Of a DNA stretch of 30,530 nt, positions 21,786 through 30,358 are shown piece by piece (the stretch's first letter is position 1; every line of letters begins with the position of its first letter). The stretch is from assembly GCA_018644785.1 (NCBI GenBank), contig JABGPV010000026.1, positions 1 to 30,530 of the forward strand. The letters run 5' to 3'. The stretch comes from Deltaproteobacteria bacterium. GTDB taxonomy: Bacteria; Desulfobacterota; DSM-4660; Desulfatiglandales; Desulfatiglandaceae. The notes under the pieces are model-generated. The model ran no database searches. It had not been told where the DNA came from and was given only the letters and a program-made list of their open reading frames with translations. Position numbers and translations under genes: made by a program.

Positions 21786-21906
21786 CTAATGCATGGTATG
21801 CTCAGGGTCAAGAAACATTGTTCCCTGGCAAAATTCTTCAAGTTTTCGTCAGTGTACTATATTTTGCCATTGATTTTTTTCCCATATTTTGTTCCTTTGT
21901 TATCGA
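21786..21906. repeat. Dispersed repeat, copy 3 of 3
   Basis: This copy is about three-quarters identical to copies 1 and 2. It shares with copy 1 the flank CTAATGCATGG and with both the GGGTCAAGAAACATTGTT core. The minus-strand 15-codon ORF (21885 to 21838) is kept, with the same length, a synonymous GGG/GGA change at its second codon and an AGGAAC ribosome site; the 10-codon ORF (21818 to 21786) is also kept. It sits in front of the RACo-like gene and is not linked to yjbQ. Confidence 0.7.
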
Positions 21907-21949
21907 TTTGTTGAAAGTAATTGGATTTTTGAAACCAGGGAACAGGTCA

Positions 21950-23575
21950 ATGGTAATAATGGCTGAAAACGATGCATGGATTAAACGGGTAACACCGGAA
22001 CTGGCACCACCGAGTCTCGGCGATAATACGGCGGATGTGGATCGTCTGGTCAAGGGGTTGCGCCACTGTCTCGACGGGGTTGATGTGCGGGTGGATTTTT
22101 CTCTGGTGAAACGGTTGTCACGGGAGCTCAGGGCCCATGACTATTGTGTGGAAGGGGCGGTTTATCGGGATGGAGACTGCTGGCGGCTGATCGATGTCTT
22201 TGATGGAAGAGAGCCAAAGGGGGTTTATGGTCTTTCCCTGGATCTGGGAAGTTCCACCCTGGTGCTGCGATTGGTGGACTTGAGCAGCGGGGAGACCCTG
22301 GATGAGATTTCTTTTAACAACCCCCAGATCGAGATCGGGGCGGATATCCTGACCCGGATTCATTTCGCGGGGCAGGACGGGGGACTTTCAAAACTTCAGA
22401 CACTGGTGCTGGATGAACTCAACCGTCAAATCGGAAACCTGGCGGAAGAAAACGGTGTGGCACGAAGATCCATTGTGGGCATGACGGTGGCCGGCAATAC
22501 CACCATGACCCATCTGTTTCTGGGGTTGGACACCCACTGGATTTGCCGTGAACCCTATATCCCGGTGGTGAATCGCCCGGACCTCGTAAACGCCCGGGAA
22601 CTGGGTCTGGAGATCAATCCGGAAGCGCCGGTATTGGTATTTCCCAATGTGGGCAGTTATTTCGGCGGTGACTTGATCGCGGGCATTCTGGCATCGAAGA
22701 TGACGGAACATGAGGGCGTTTCGTTCCTGGTGGATGTGGGCACCAATGCGGAGGTGGTGATCGGGAATCGGGACTGGCTCATGGCCTGCGCCGGTGCCGC
22801 CGGGCCGGCCCTTGAGAGCGGGGTTGCCGATATGGGGATGATGGCGGCGCCTGGCGTCATCGACAGCGTGGTAATAAATCCCCATACGGTTGCATTCACC
22901 ATCGGGACGATTCCGGAGCGCGGTGGAACGCCCGCCACCGAAAACCGAGGCCCTATGGGCATCTGCGGTTCCGGGTTGATCGATCTGGTGAGCCAGCTTT
23001 TCCTGGCGGGCATGATTGATTTGATGGGGAAATTCGTGCCGGACCGCTGCGGGGAGCGACTTACGGAAACGGATGGCATCGGGCATCTGATGGTGGTGCC
23101 GGCGGAAGCTTCCGGGACCGGTGAACCGTTAACCCTCAGTCAGATCGATATTGACGGCCTGATTCGGTCCAAAGCCGCCATGTATACCATTTTGACCACC
23201 ATTGCCAAGACCGTGAATATTCCATTTGAGGATATTGGACGGTTTTTCGTGGCCGGCACCTTCGGGAGCTATATCAATCCCAGGTCCGCCATCAACATCG
23301 GAATGATTCCCGATCTGCCCCTGGAGACCTACGTGTCCCTGGGCAATACATCCCTTGCGGGAGCGACCATGGCCCTTCTGGGAGTGGATGCACAAAAATC
23401 ACTCTTTCACATTCGGGATCAAATTACCTATCTGGAACTGAACGTCAACCAGGAGTTTATGAACCTTTTCAGTGCGGCGAAATTTTTGCCTCACACGGAT
23501 CGGTCCTTGTTTCCCTCTGTGAAGAGATGGGGTGGGGATAATACCGTTCCGGCAGGGGAAAAAATCGGCGTATGA
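21950..23575 (+). CDS. RACo-like corrinoid-protein reactivase (DUF4445, ASKHA fold)
   Basis: Start ATG 21950 (AGGGA upstream) gives 541 residues; ATG 21959 is the alternative. From about residue 95 the ASKHA-type ATPase motifs are clear: GLSLDLGSSTL (phosphate 1), VGMTVAGNTTMTHLFL, FLVDVGTNAEVVIGN (phosphate 2), CAGAAGPALESG, GICGSGLIDL, and FVAGTFGSYINPRSAINIG. These are typical of DUF4445 activators such as RACo, which use ATP to drive reduction of inactive Co(II) corrinoid methyltransferases. The usual N-terminal 2Fe-2S ferredoxin domain is absent: the protein begins at the linker, and the frame upstream is non-coding. It may take electrons from a separate ferredoxin. It overlaps the rarA-like gene by ATGA. 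No corrinoid protein is in view. Confidence 0.88.
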   Translation: MVIMAENDAWIKRVTPELAPPSLGDNTADVDRLVKGLRHCLDGVDVRVDFSLVKRLSRELRAHDYCVEGAVYRDGDCWRLIDVFDGREPKGVYGLSLDLGSSTLVLRLVDLSSGETLDEISFNNPQIEIGADILTRIHFAGQDGGLSKLQTLVLDELNRQIGNLAEENGVARRSIVGMTVAGNTTMTHLFLGLDTHWICREPYIPVVNRPDLVNARELGLEINPEAPVLVFPNVGSYFGGDLIAGILASKMTEHEGVSFLVDVGTNAEVVIGNRDWLMACAGAAGPALESGVADMGMMAAPGVIDSVVINPHTVAFTIGTIPERGGTPATENRGPMGICGSGLIDLVSQLFLAGMIDLMGKFVPDRCGERLTETDGIGHLMVVPAEASGTGEPLTLSQIDIDGLIRSKAAMYTILTTIAKTVNIPFEDIGRFFVAGTFGSYINPRSAINIGMIPDLPLETYVSLGNTSLAGATMALLGVDAQKSLFHIRDQITYLELNVNQEFMNLFSAAKFLPHTDRSLFPSVKRWGGDNTVPAGEKIGV

Positions 23576-25809
23576 GTCAACAAAATTCCAAAGGGTATTC
23601 CCCTCTGGCCGCCCGCATGCGGCCCCGGAGCCTGGATGAATTCGTGGGCCAGGGGCACATTGCGGCCCCGGGTCGCCTGCTGCGCCGGGCCATTTCAGCG
23701 GATCAGCTCTCTTCCATCATCTTTCACGGCCCTCCCGGAACCGGGAAAACCACCCTGGCCATGGTCATTGCCAACACCACCCGAAGCCGTTTTGTCTCCT
23801 TGAACGCTGTTTTGACCGGCGTCAAAGATCTTCGCGAGGCCATTTCAAGTGCGCGAAGGCACCGGGATGAAAATGAGCGTCGCACGATCCTTTTTGTGGA
23901 TGAAATTCACCGGTGGAACAAGTCCCAGCAGGATGCCCTGTTGCCGTGGGTTGAAAACGGTACGGTGATTCTTGTGGGCGCCACTACTGAAAATCCCTAT
24001 TTCTCCGTTAATTCACCCCTTGTGAGCCGCAGTCGCGTTTTTCGCCTTGAACCGCTTGGGAAAGAGGATCTGCGTGCCGTTGCTCTTCGGGCGTTGGCTG
24101 ACACTGAGAGGGGATATGGGGCGATTAGGGTGCAGGTTCAGCCCGATGCGCTGGAGCATCTGGTGAATGTGGCCAACGGCGATGCCCGGAGTGTGCTGAA
24201 TGCGCTGGAGCTGGCTGTTGAGACCACTCCCCCCGATGATGAGGGAACGGTTGTGGTCGACATGGTGGTGGCCGAGGAGAGCATTCAGCGGCGGGCGGTG
24301 CTGTATGATCGGGACGGCGATGCCCATTACGATACCATCAGCGCTTTTATTAAATCGTTGCGGGGTTCCGACCCCGATGCGGCCTTGTATTGGCTGGCAA
24401 AAATGTTGAAAGCAGGGGAAGATCCTCGGTTTATTCTTCGCAGGTTATTGATCCTGGCTGGGGAGGATGTTGGATTGGCGGATCCTGAAGCCATTTCAGT
24501 GGTCACGGCATGTGCGGATGCCTTTGACCGGGTTGGACTGCCGGAAGGCCGGTTTCATCTGGCGGAAGCGGCCCTCTACCTGGCGACGGCTCCCAAAAGT
24601 AATTCTGCACTGGCATTTTTCGATGCGCTTCACACGGTGGAAAAAGAAGGGAAGACAGATGTCCCTGTCCACCTGAAAGACGCGAGCCGGGACAAAAAGG
24701 GATTGGGTCATGGCGAGGGGTATCTCTATCCCCATGCCTATCGGGACCACTGGACCGCCCAGCAATATCTTCCGGATACGCTTCAGGGAAAGGTGTTCTA
24801 CCATCCGTCGGGTCAGGGTCACGAAAAAAGCATTTCTCTTACGGTCAATCAACGCCGGGAAGCCCAGCTGGCTGCCATGGTTGAAGGCGCGATTGTGGCG
24901 CCCCCGGAAGTGCTCACCTTCTCGCCCGGGGACCGGGCCCGGGACCGATGGCTTCAGCGGGCCATAAACCAGGGCGGCCTGCAACTGGCAGGGGTTCGTG
25001 ATCGGATACTGGCGGCAGCGGAAATAGACCGTCATTCAAATGTACTGGATCTTAATGCCGGAACCGGCCTGTTGACATGGGAGGCTGTTCGACGGTCGCC
25101 GGAAGGGAGCGTATGGGCACTGGTTGCGGATGAAGGCGCTGCTTCTGGATTGCGCGTACAGGCTTCAAACCTGAAAGAAATGGATCGTCCCGTGATAATG
25201 GCGGGTCTTTTGGAAAGAATCCGGAAGCTGGTTTCAGCGAAAGGGCAGGGCGAAGTTCATTTTGATGCGGTGGTGGGGCGTAACGCGCTTCTGCCCGTTT
25301 ATGACAAAGGGGCGGCTGTGAAAGCCGTGACGCAAGTGCTGGCGCCCGAGGGGACGATCTCTTTTGTTGAAGGGGTTCCGCGCCGCGGTCAGCGGATCTA
25401 TGATCTGGTGGACCGGGAGGGACTGGATAAAAAACTCGTGGAAAAATGGATTGCGGCTGAGGAAGCCATCTACGATGATACGGATGACCCCATGGTGAAC
25501 TGGACCCAGGATGACCTCGCCCATGCCTTTGATCAGGCCGGGCTCCTCATCAAACATTTCCACTCGGAACAAACAGCCATTGAAATGCTCGTGACGGAGG
25601 CGATTCTGTCCCGCTGGTTTCCGGAAACAGACGGAGATTCAAGAATATCGGCCCGGCCCAGTTACCGGGAACGACTGGCCGCTTTCCTTTCCCCGAAAGA
25701 GGTCGATCAAATCCGGCTGTACATCACCCAAAAACTGGTCGGCAAACAGATTCGATGGGTGTCTGAATCCATCCACCTGACGGCCTGTTCAACACCAGCT
25801 TTAAACTAA
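23572..25809 (+). CDS. rarA: RarA (MgsA) recombination ATPase fused to a methyltransferase-like domain
   Basis: The 745-residue protein begins with a RarA/MgsA AAA+ domain: a start like PLAARMRPRSLDEFVGQGH, Walker A GPPGTGKT (53-60), Walker B ILFVDE (106-111), then sensor GATTENP. The RarA C-terminal tetramerisation part contains DLGHGEGYLYPH-like sequence and ends around 410-430 (FYHPSGQGHE). Residues about 455-690 then look like a Rossmann methyltransferase (NVLDLNAGTGLLTWEAVRR as SAM motif I). Such RarA-plus-unknown-domain fusions are known in some bacteria. The RarA part acts at stalled replication forks; the substrate of the second half is unknown. The start codon overlaps the preceding gene by four bases. 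Confidence 0.9.
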   Translation: MSQQNSKGYSPLAARMRPRSLDEFVGQGHIAAPGRLLRRAISADQLSSIIFHGPPGTGKTTLAMVIANTTRSRFVSLNAVLTGVKDLREAISSARRHRDENERRTILFVDEIHRWNKSQQDALLPWVENGTVILVGATTENPYFSVNSPLVSRSRVFRLEPLGKEDLRAVALRALADTERGYGAIRVQVQPDALEHLVNVANGDARSVLNALELAVETTPPDDEGTVVVDMVVAEESIQRRAVLYDRDGDAHYDTISAFIKSLRGSDPDAALYWLAKMLKAGEDPRFILRRLLILAGEDVGLADPEAISVVTACADAFDRVGLPEGRFHLAEAALYLATAPKSNSALAFFDALHTVEKEGKTDVPVHLKDASRDKKGLGHGEGYLYPHAYRDHWTAQQYLPDTLQGKVFYHPSGQGHEKSISLTVNQRREAQLAAMVEGAIVAPPEVLTFSPGDRARDRWLQRAINQGGLQLAGVRDRILAAAEIDRHSNVLDLNAGTGLLTWEAVRRSPEGSVWALVADEGAASGLRVQASNLKEMDRPVIMAGLLERIRKLVSAKGQGEVHFDAVVGRNALLPVYDKGAAVKAVTQVLAPEGTISFVEGVPRRGQRIYDLVDREGLDKKLVEKWIAAEEAIYDDTDDPMVNWTQDDLAHAFDQAGLLIKHFHSEQTAIEMLVTEAILSRWFPETDGDSRISARPSYRERLAAFLSPKEVDQIRLYITQKLVGKQIRWVSESIHLTACSTPALN

Positions 25810-25832
25810 ACAGCAGGTTCAAACGAAACAAA

Positions 25833-26762
25833 ATGACGCAACACAACCTCAGCAACCAGAATATTCCCTTTTCCGCCGCCTTGTTTACCGGTTTTCTGTG
25901 TACGCTGTTTGGTGCCAATGCCGTGGCGATCAAGTACAGCCTTTCAGGAATTGGTACATTTACGGCCGCCGGACTCCGTTTCAGCATCGCTGCGGCGGCC
26001 ATCTACTTCTGGGCCAGATTTACCGGGAGACCTTTTGCCCTGCGGAAGGGGCAGACCTTTCAGATTCTGATTATTTCCATTGTCTTTACCCTGCAACTGG
26101 GACTGTTGTATCTGGGCCTTGAAAAAACAAGTGCTTCCAGGGGTACGCTGATGGTGAACCTTCAGCCCTTTTTTCTCCTGCTCCTGGCCCATTGGTTTAT
26201 TCCGGGTGATCGGATGACAAAAAAGAAGATCCTGGGGCTGATTATGGGAGCGGTGGGGATGGTCCTGGTTTTTTCAGGAAAAAAAGGGGTCACCGCGGAC
26301 GTTCAGATCGGTGATTTAATGATCCTGATAACGGCCTTTCTCTGGGCTGTCAACACGGCCTATACCAAAAGGATCATCCATCTGTTTTCACCCTTTCAGA
26401 TGGTGTTTTACCCCATGCTGTTTTGCATCCCCTTCTTTCTGTTGGCGGGATTTTTATGGGATGTGCGCATGATCGCCAATCTGGATGGGAAAGTGCTTTC
26501 CGCGCTTCTTTATCAGAGCCTTGTGACCGCCTCCTTCGGATTTGTGGCCTGGAACACCATGCTGTTGAAATACGGCGCGGTGGCACTGCATTCTTTCATC
26601 TTTATCATGCCCATCGCAGGCGTCCTGCTGGGCGGACTGATTCTCGGGGAACCCATTACCTGGGAACTTTTGTTGGCCCTGGCATTGATTGTAACAGGAA
26701 TTGTCACCGTGAATTTCAGGAGCAGAAGATATTCTCAGATTTTTCCCACAAGAGGCATCTGA
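25833..26762 (+). CDS. EamA/DMT-family membrane transporter
   Basis: The 309-residue protein is almost wholly hydrophobic, with about ten predicted membrane segments in two EamA repeats (about 12-145 and 155-295). Family marks include FGANAVAIKYSLSGIGTFT near the start, ending the first repeat with GLIMGAVGMVLVFSG, and the second with GVLLGGLILGEPITW. Members export amino acids or other metabolites; the substrate cannot be told from sequence. It lies 23 bp after the rarA fusion gene and 8 bp before the Lnt gene, so these are probably co-transcribed. Confidence 0.9.
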   Translation: MTQHNLSNQNIPFSAALFTGFLCTLFGANAVAIKYSLSGIGTFTAAGLRFSIAAAAIYFWARFTGRPFALRKGQTFQILIISIVFTLQLGLLYLGLEKTSASRGTLMVNLQPFFLLLLAHWFIPGDRMTKKKILGLIMGAVGMVLVFSGKKGVTADVQIGDLMILITAFLWAVNTAYTKRIIHLFSPFQMVFYPMLFCIPFFLLAGFLWDVRMIANLDGKVLSALLYQSLVTASFGFVAWNTMLLKYGAVALHSFIFIMPIAGVLLGGLILGEPITWELLLALALIVTGIVTVNFRSRRYSQIFPTRGI

Positions 26763-26770
26763 GAGTCCAA

Positions 26771-28360
26771 ATGAATCAGAACACAAGAAAAAACCTATCC
26801 TTAGCCTTAACCGGCGGCCTGTTGTTGGGTATCCCCTGGATGATTCCCTCCTTTTTCTTCCTGATTTTTCTGGCCTGGGTTCCCCTCTTTCAACTGGAAA
26901 AGGAGATTCACGACCACCGGAACCGTTATGCCCTGTTTAATTACGCTTTTGCCGGTTTCCTTCTGTGGAACATCCTGGGGTCCTGGTGGATTACACAGGT
27001 GCAATGGCTGGGAGGCACACTCATTATCCTGGCCAACGCCCTTTTGCAGGCCCTGATATTCTGGTCGGCAAGCCGGGTTCGAACCATTCTCAAAATTCCA
27101 TTTTTCTTTCCATTTCTGCTCATCTGGCTGGGGTACGAATATTTTCATAACATCTGGGACCTGGCCTGGCCCTGGTTTAACCTGGGGAACGCTCTGGTCA
27201 CAGCACCGAAGCTGATCCAATGGGTTGAGTTTACGGGTGTTCGGGGGGGGAGTCTTTGGATTATTCTGACCGATTTTGCCATCTTCAAGGCCTATGGGGT
27301 CTATCAGAAAAAGGGAGTGGGTGCAACCATCCCTGTTGGGGCCGTAACCCTTCTTTTACTACTGCTCCCCGCCTATTTGTCGTATCAAATCTTCCATAAT
27401 ATTCAACCGGGAGAGGAAACCGTCAAAATAGCCCTGATTCAGCCCAATCTGGATCCATACACGGAGAAATTCCTACCCAAAAAACAGGCGCGGCACGTAG
27501 AAGAATTTTTCAGGACGGCGGAGACCATAATCGATAATAAAACCCAATACCTGTTCGGCCCTGAAACCCTTATTGTGCAACAGATTGACGAGGAAGATCC
27601 CTCCGAGTCGCCCTATTACCGTCAATTATTGGATTTCCGGCAAAAACACCCGCGGCTCAATTGTCTTCTGGGCGTGCACAGCTACCGGAAGCTGAGCAAC
27701 CATATCCCTCCGGGGAGCCGTTTTGATCGGGAAAAAGGTTTTTACTACGAGGCCTTTAATACGGCGCTTTTCCTGGCGCCGGGCGCCGGCCCCCAATTCT
27801 ATCACAAGACCAAGCTGGTTCCCATATTCGAGCGGATGCCCTTTGTGCAATATCTGGGCTTTCTGGGAAAGTTTTCCCTTGAGCTTGGCGGATACAACGG
27901 CACCTACAGCTACCGCCAGGAGAGCACAAGCTTTGAATCGTCCGACGGTTCCATCAGTATCCTGCCAATCCTTTGTTTTGAATCGGTATTCGGCCCCTAC
28001 TGTGCTCAAAATCTGACAGAAAAATTGGGTTTTATCTGCATGATCACAAACGACGGCTGGTGGAAAAATACGCCGGGTTTCCGTCATCACTTCAATTTCA
28101 GCCCCATCCGTGCCATTGAATGCCGCCGGGATCTGGTCCGTGTGGCCAACAACGGCATTTCAGCCCTTATCGATGCAAGGGGAACGGTGGTGGCGCAAAC
28201 CCCCTGGTGGGAAAAAGCCACCCTCACAGGGGAGGTGCATCTCAGGCGGGGACGCACTTTTTTTTCTCGGCATGGCGATTATCTGGGAAAGATCGCTTTG
28301 ATACTGGGATCCCTTCTGATAATATGGAGCGTTATTCGAAGCTTCATGAGTAACCCGTAG
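26771..28360 (+). CDS. lnt: Apolipoprotein N-acyltransferase-like membrane enzyme
   Basis: Start ATG 26771 gives 529 residues and avoids a long overlap with the transporter gene. Membrane segments fill about 10-205, followed by a nitrilase-fold domain and a last membrane helix (about 500-522). The catalytic triad is visible as Glu265 (LFGPETLI), Lys346 (FYHKTKLVP) and Cys402 (LPILCFESVFG). Lnt moves an acyl chain from phospholipid to the N-terminal Cys of lipoproteins such as the one at 303. The fit is moderate in the N-terminal part, as is usual for Lnt relatives from non-model groups, so a related nitrilase-fold acyltransferase is possible. Confidence 0.82.
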   Translation: MNQNTRKNLSLALTGGLLLGIPWMIPSFFFLIFLAWVPLFQLEKEIHDHRNRYALFNYAFAGFLLWNILGSWWITQVQWLGGTLIILANALLQALIFWSASRVRTILKIPFFFPFLLIWLGYEYFHNIWDLAWPWFNLGNALVTAPKLIQWVEFTGVRGGSLWIILTDFAIFKAYGVYQKKGVGATIPVGAVTLLLLLLPAYLSYQIFHNIQPGEETVKIALIQPNLDPYTEKFLPKKQARHVEEFFRTAETIIDNKTQYLFGPETLIVQQIDEEDPSESPYYRQLLDFRQKHPRLNCLLGVHSYRKLSNHIPPGSRFDREKGFYYEAFNTALFLAPGAGPQFYHKTKLVPIFERMPFVQYLGFLGKFSLELGGYNGTYSYRQESTSFESSDGSISILPILCFESVFGPYCAQNLTEKLGFICMITNDGWWKNTPGFRHHFNFSPIRAIECRRDLVRVANNGISALIDARGTVVAQTPWWEKATLTGEVHLRRGRTFFSRHGDYLGKIALILGSLLIIWSVIRSFMSNP

Positions 28361-28384
28361 GGGCAGGCCTTGTGTCTGCCCTAT
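28358..28384. repeat. Short palindrome between Lnt and acyltransferase genes
   Basis: TAGGGGCAG...CTGCCCTA forms a hairpin with a 9-nt loop, directly after the Lnt stop. It has a weak TATTCTT tail on the plus strand, so it may terminate in part. Its form (TAGGGGC...CCCTA) recalls small dispersed palindromes in intergenic DNA. Confidence 0.4.
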
Positions 28385-28404
28385 TCTTAAATAAGGATCT
28401 GACA

Positions 28405-29037
28405 ATGCACAATACTACCGTTCATGACACATTTATCGGTAAGACCTTTATGCGCTGGCTGGCGCTGGTCATCTTTAAAATATCAGGATGGAAGGTCGCG
28501 GGAGAAAGGCCCACCATCCGGAAATACGTCATCATCGCAGCGCCCCATACTTCCAATTGGGATTTTGTTTACACCATCTGTCTGGCATTCATCCTGGGCA
28601 TAAAACCCCGGATCATGATGAAAAGCACCTGGTTTCGGTGGCCCATGGGATCTTTTATGAGGTGGTTGGGGGCCTTTCCCATTGACCGCTCAGGATCACA
28701 CAATGTTGTGGCGCAATCGATCGGGGCTTTCAGCAAACAGAAACGGATGGTTTTAGTGGTTCCCCCATCCGGCACCCGAAAAAAGGTTATGTACTGGAAG
28801 GCGGGATTTTATCATATTGCCAGGGGTGCGGGTATCCCGGTGGTGTTGGGGTATCTGAATTACAGGGAAAAGGTCGGGGGCATTGGACCGACAGTTCATA
28901 TCACGGGCGATATGGAAGCGGATATGAAAACCATTCAAGATTTTTATAGCGATATAGACGGCAAATATCCCGTTATCCGCGCTCTCGATATTCCTTCGAA
29001 TGCTTCAATTGCCATGCCGCAAAAACCAGAAGGATAA
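28405..29037 (+). CDS. PlsC-like glycerophospholipid acyltransferase
   Basis: ATG 28405 follows AAGGA and gives 210 residues. The acyltransferase block I motif is His48-x4-Asp53 (APHTSNWDF). GAFPIDRSGS corresponds to block II, VPPSGTRKK to block III (the family's usual PEGTR, here PSGTR), and IPVVLGYLNY to block IV. Such enzymes add an acyl chain to lysophosphatidic acid or related acceptors at the inner membrane. The missing Glu in block III is a variation often seen in the short, divergent members whose acceptor is unknown. It follows Lnt, another acyl-transfer gene, with a small palindrome between. Confidence 0.85.
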   Translation: MHNTTVHDTFIGKTFMRWLALVIFKISGWKVAGERPTIRKYVIIAAPHTSNWDFVYTICLAFILGIKPRIMMKSTWFRWPMGSFMRWLGAFPIDRSGSHNVVAQSIGAFSKQKRMVLVVPPSGTRKKVMYWKAGFYHIARGAGIPVVLGYLNYREKVGGIGPTVHITGDMEADMKTIQDFYSDIDGKYPVIRALDIPSNASIAMPQKPEG

Positions 29038-29224
29038 AGAAGGTTAATGTAAAATGCCATGGAAACCATTCAACAGGTTGAATAGATACGGTATTGTCAA
29101 TCAACAATCCTGTGATTGAGGGTGCTGTTTCCCAAACGCGCGTTCGAAGCATGCTCAAAAGGATGGCGTAGAACAAACAAATGAACCCATAAGCCAGGTT
29201 AAAGGTGAACCCCTTGAAGCTCAA
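28973..29224 (-). CDS. Possible small two-segment membrane protein
   Basis: This 83-residue frame has two hydrophobic stretches (FNLAYGFICLFYAILLSML, and HFTLTFFILLVFAAWQL) and a charged end, as a real small membrane protein might. Against it, the start is a TTG with no ribosome site and it overlaps the end of the acyltransferase gene by 65 bases on the other strand. The 29038-29336 gap has no other candidate. It is reported with low confidence. Confidence 0.3.
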   Translation of the reverse strand: MSFKGFTFNLAYGFICLFYAILLSMLRTRVWETAPSITGLLIDNTVSIQPVEWFPWHFTLTFFILLVFAAWQLKHSKEYRERG

Positions 29225-29336
29225 TCTATTGGAGGTTTTGCCCGACTTCCCGATCTATTGACAAATAAACTATTCCTGTCATAAAAAGAAGAATACTATT
29301 CCAAAGATTTTACCCAAAGCAAACGGAGGTGTTTTT

Positions 29337-30272
29337 ATGAGTTCAATAACCGGAAGATGTATTTGTCTGATTGTAGTTCTATTATTGGCTGCGTTTGTTT
29401 TTCCTCTGCAGATCGCTGCAGAGGATGATGGGTGGGGATCGCTTTCAAAGGCGGCAGGGATGCAGCGGAAAAACGATCTTCCGGGCAACCCTGATGATGT
29501 GGACCGGCGAAATGTCTTTTCAGCGTCCAATAAAGAGATATACAATGAGTACCGGGAAATCCAGTATAAACTCAAACAGCTGGATGCGATCGAGCAGTCC
29601 GAAGGAAAAAAATGGAGCAGTGATGGAAAACGCCTGAGGGCCGTGAAAGAAAACCAGTGGCGTCTGAACAAGCGAAAAAAACAGCTGGATGATGAAATAT
29701 TCCAGCGCAAATATATCAAAAAAAACTGGGACGGATTTGTGCCTGGCACATCCGAGGATGAACCCCTGGACCCCAAAAGGGGCAAAATTCCCAACCCCAA
29801 ATGGGGAGGAACCCTTCCCGAGGTCAGCAAGGTGAATCCCTCCTCAATGGGCCGAAGTCAGATCGAACCCGAGATGAAACAGTTGACAAAAGACGCCAGA
29901 AATCTTCGTAAACGGCAGGACAACATGAATAAATTGGGCGATTTTGCCGGAAAGGTGGGTCAGAAACAACAAGTTGAGGCCAGACTGAAAGAAGTCCTCA
30001 ACCGGCTCAAGGCCCTGAACATTGAAAAAAAGCGCCAGATTAAAAGCGGCACCTGGCCCCAGAACAGCAGTGACATTATCCGCACCAAGGCCAGCAAGAA
30101 GGATATGGATAAGGCCTATCAGGCAGGCAAAAGGTTGGCCCGGTCTTTTAAAGACGGGAATATGAGCAGCGTCGAAGTGAGATCTGAAACCCAGATAGCA
30201 TACGACCAGTACCGCAATAATGCAATACTCAAAAAAGAGTTCAAGCGGGGGTATAGCGACGGAGCCCAGTAA
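29337..30272 (+). CDS. Exported coiled-coil hypothetical protein
   Basis: The ATG follows CGGAGG. The 311-residue protein has a Sec signal peptide (hydrophobic CLIVVLLLAAFVFPLQIAAE, probable cut after IAA). The mature part is rich in Lys, Gln, Arg and Glu, with coiled-coil stretches at about 65-120 and 175-235, and a Pro/Gly-rich middle (about 130-170). No catalytic motif or known domain is seen. It is likely periplasmic, perhaps a structural or chaperone-like protein. It stands alone before hcp. Confidence 0.75.
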   Translation: MSSITGRCICLIVVLLLAAFVFPLQIAAEDDGWGSLSKAAGMQRKNDLPGNPDDVDRRNVFSASNKEIYNEYREIQYKLKQLDAIEQSEGKKWSSDGKRLRAVKENQWRLNKRKKQLDDEIFQRKYIKKNWDGFVPGTSEDEPLDPKRGKIPNPKWGGTLPEVSKVNPSSMGRSQIEPEMKQLTKDARNLRKRQDNMNKLGDFAGKVGQKQQVEARLKEVLNRLKALNIEKKRQIKSGTWPQNSSDIIRTKASKKDMDKAYQAGKRLARSFKDGNMSSVEVRSETQIAYDQYRNNAILKKEFKRGYSDGAQ

Positions 30273-30358
30273 TGAGGGTACCATGTGTGAAATGGGTTTA
30301 GAGCGTTCAGGACAAGTAAAGCCCACCATCCACATAAACAACAGAGAGGAGAATAGCC

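Noticed and set aside
21659..21949. N-terminal extension of the RACo-like frame
   Set aside because: It lies over hairpins and repeat copy 3 and shows no ferredoxin or other domain.
26423..26770. N-terminal extension of the Lnt frame
   Set aside because: It overlaps the EamA transporter gene in another frame. The hydrophobic Lnt start is at ATG 26771.
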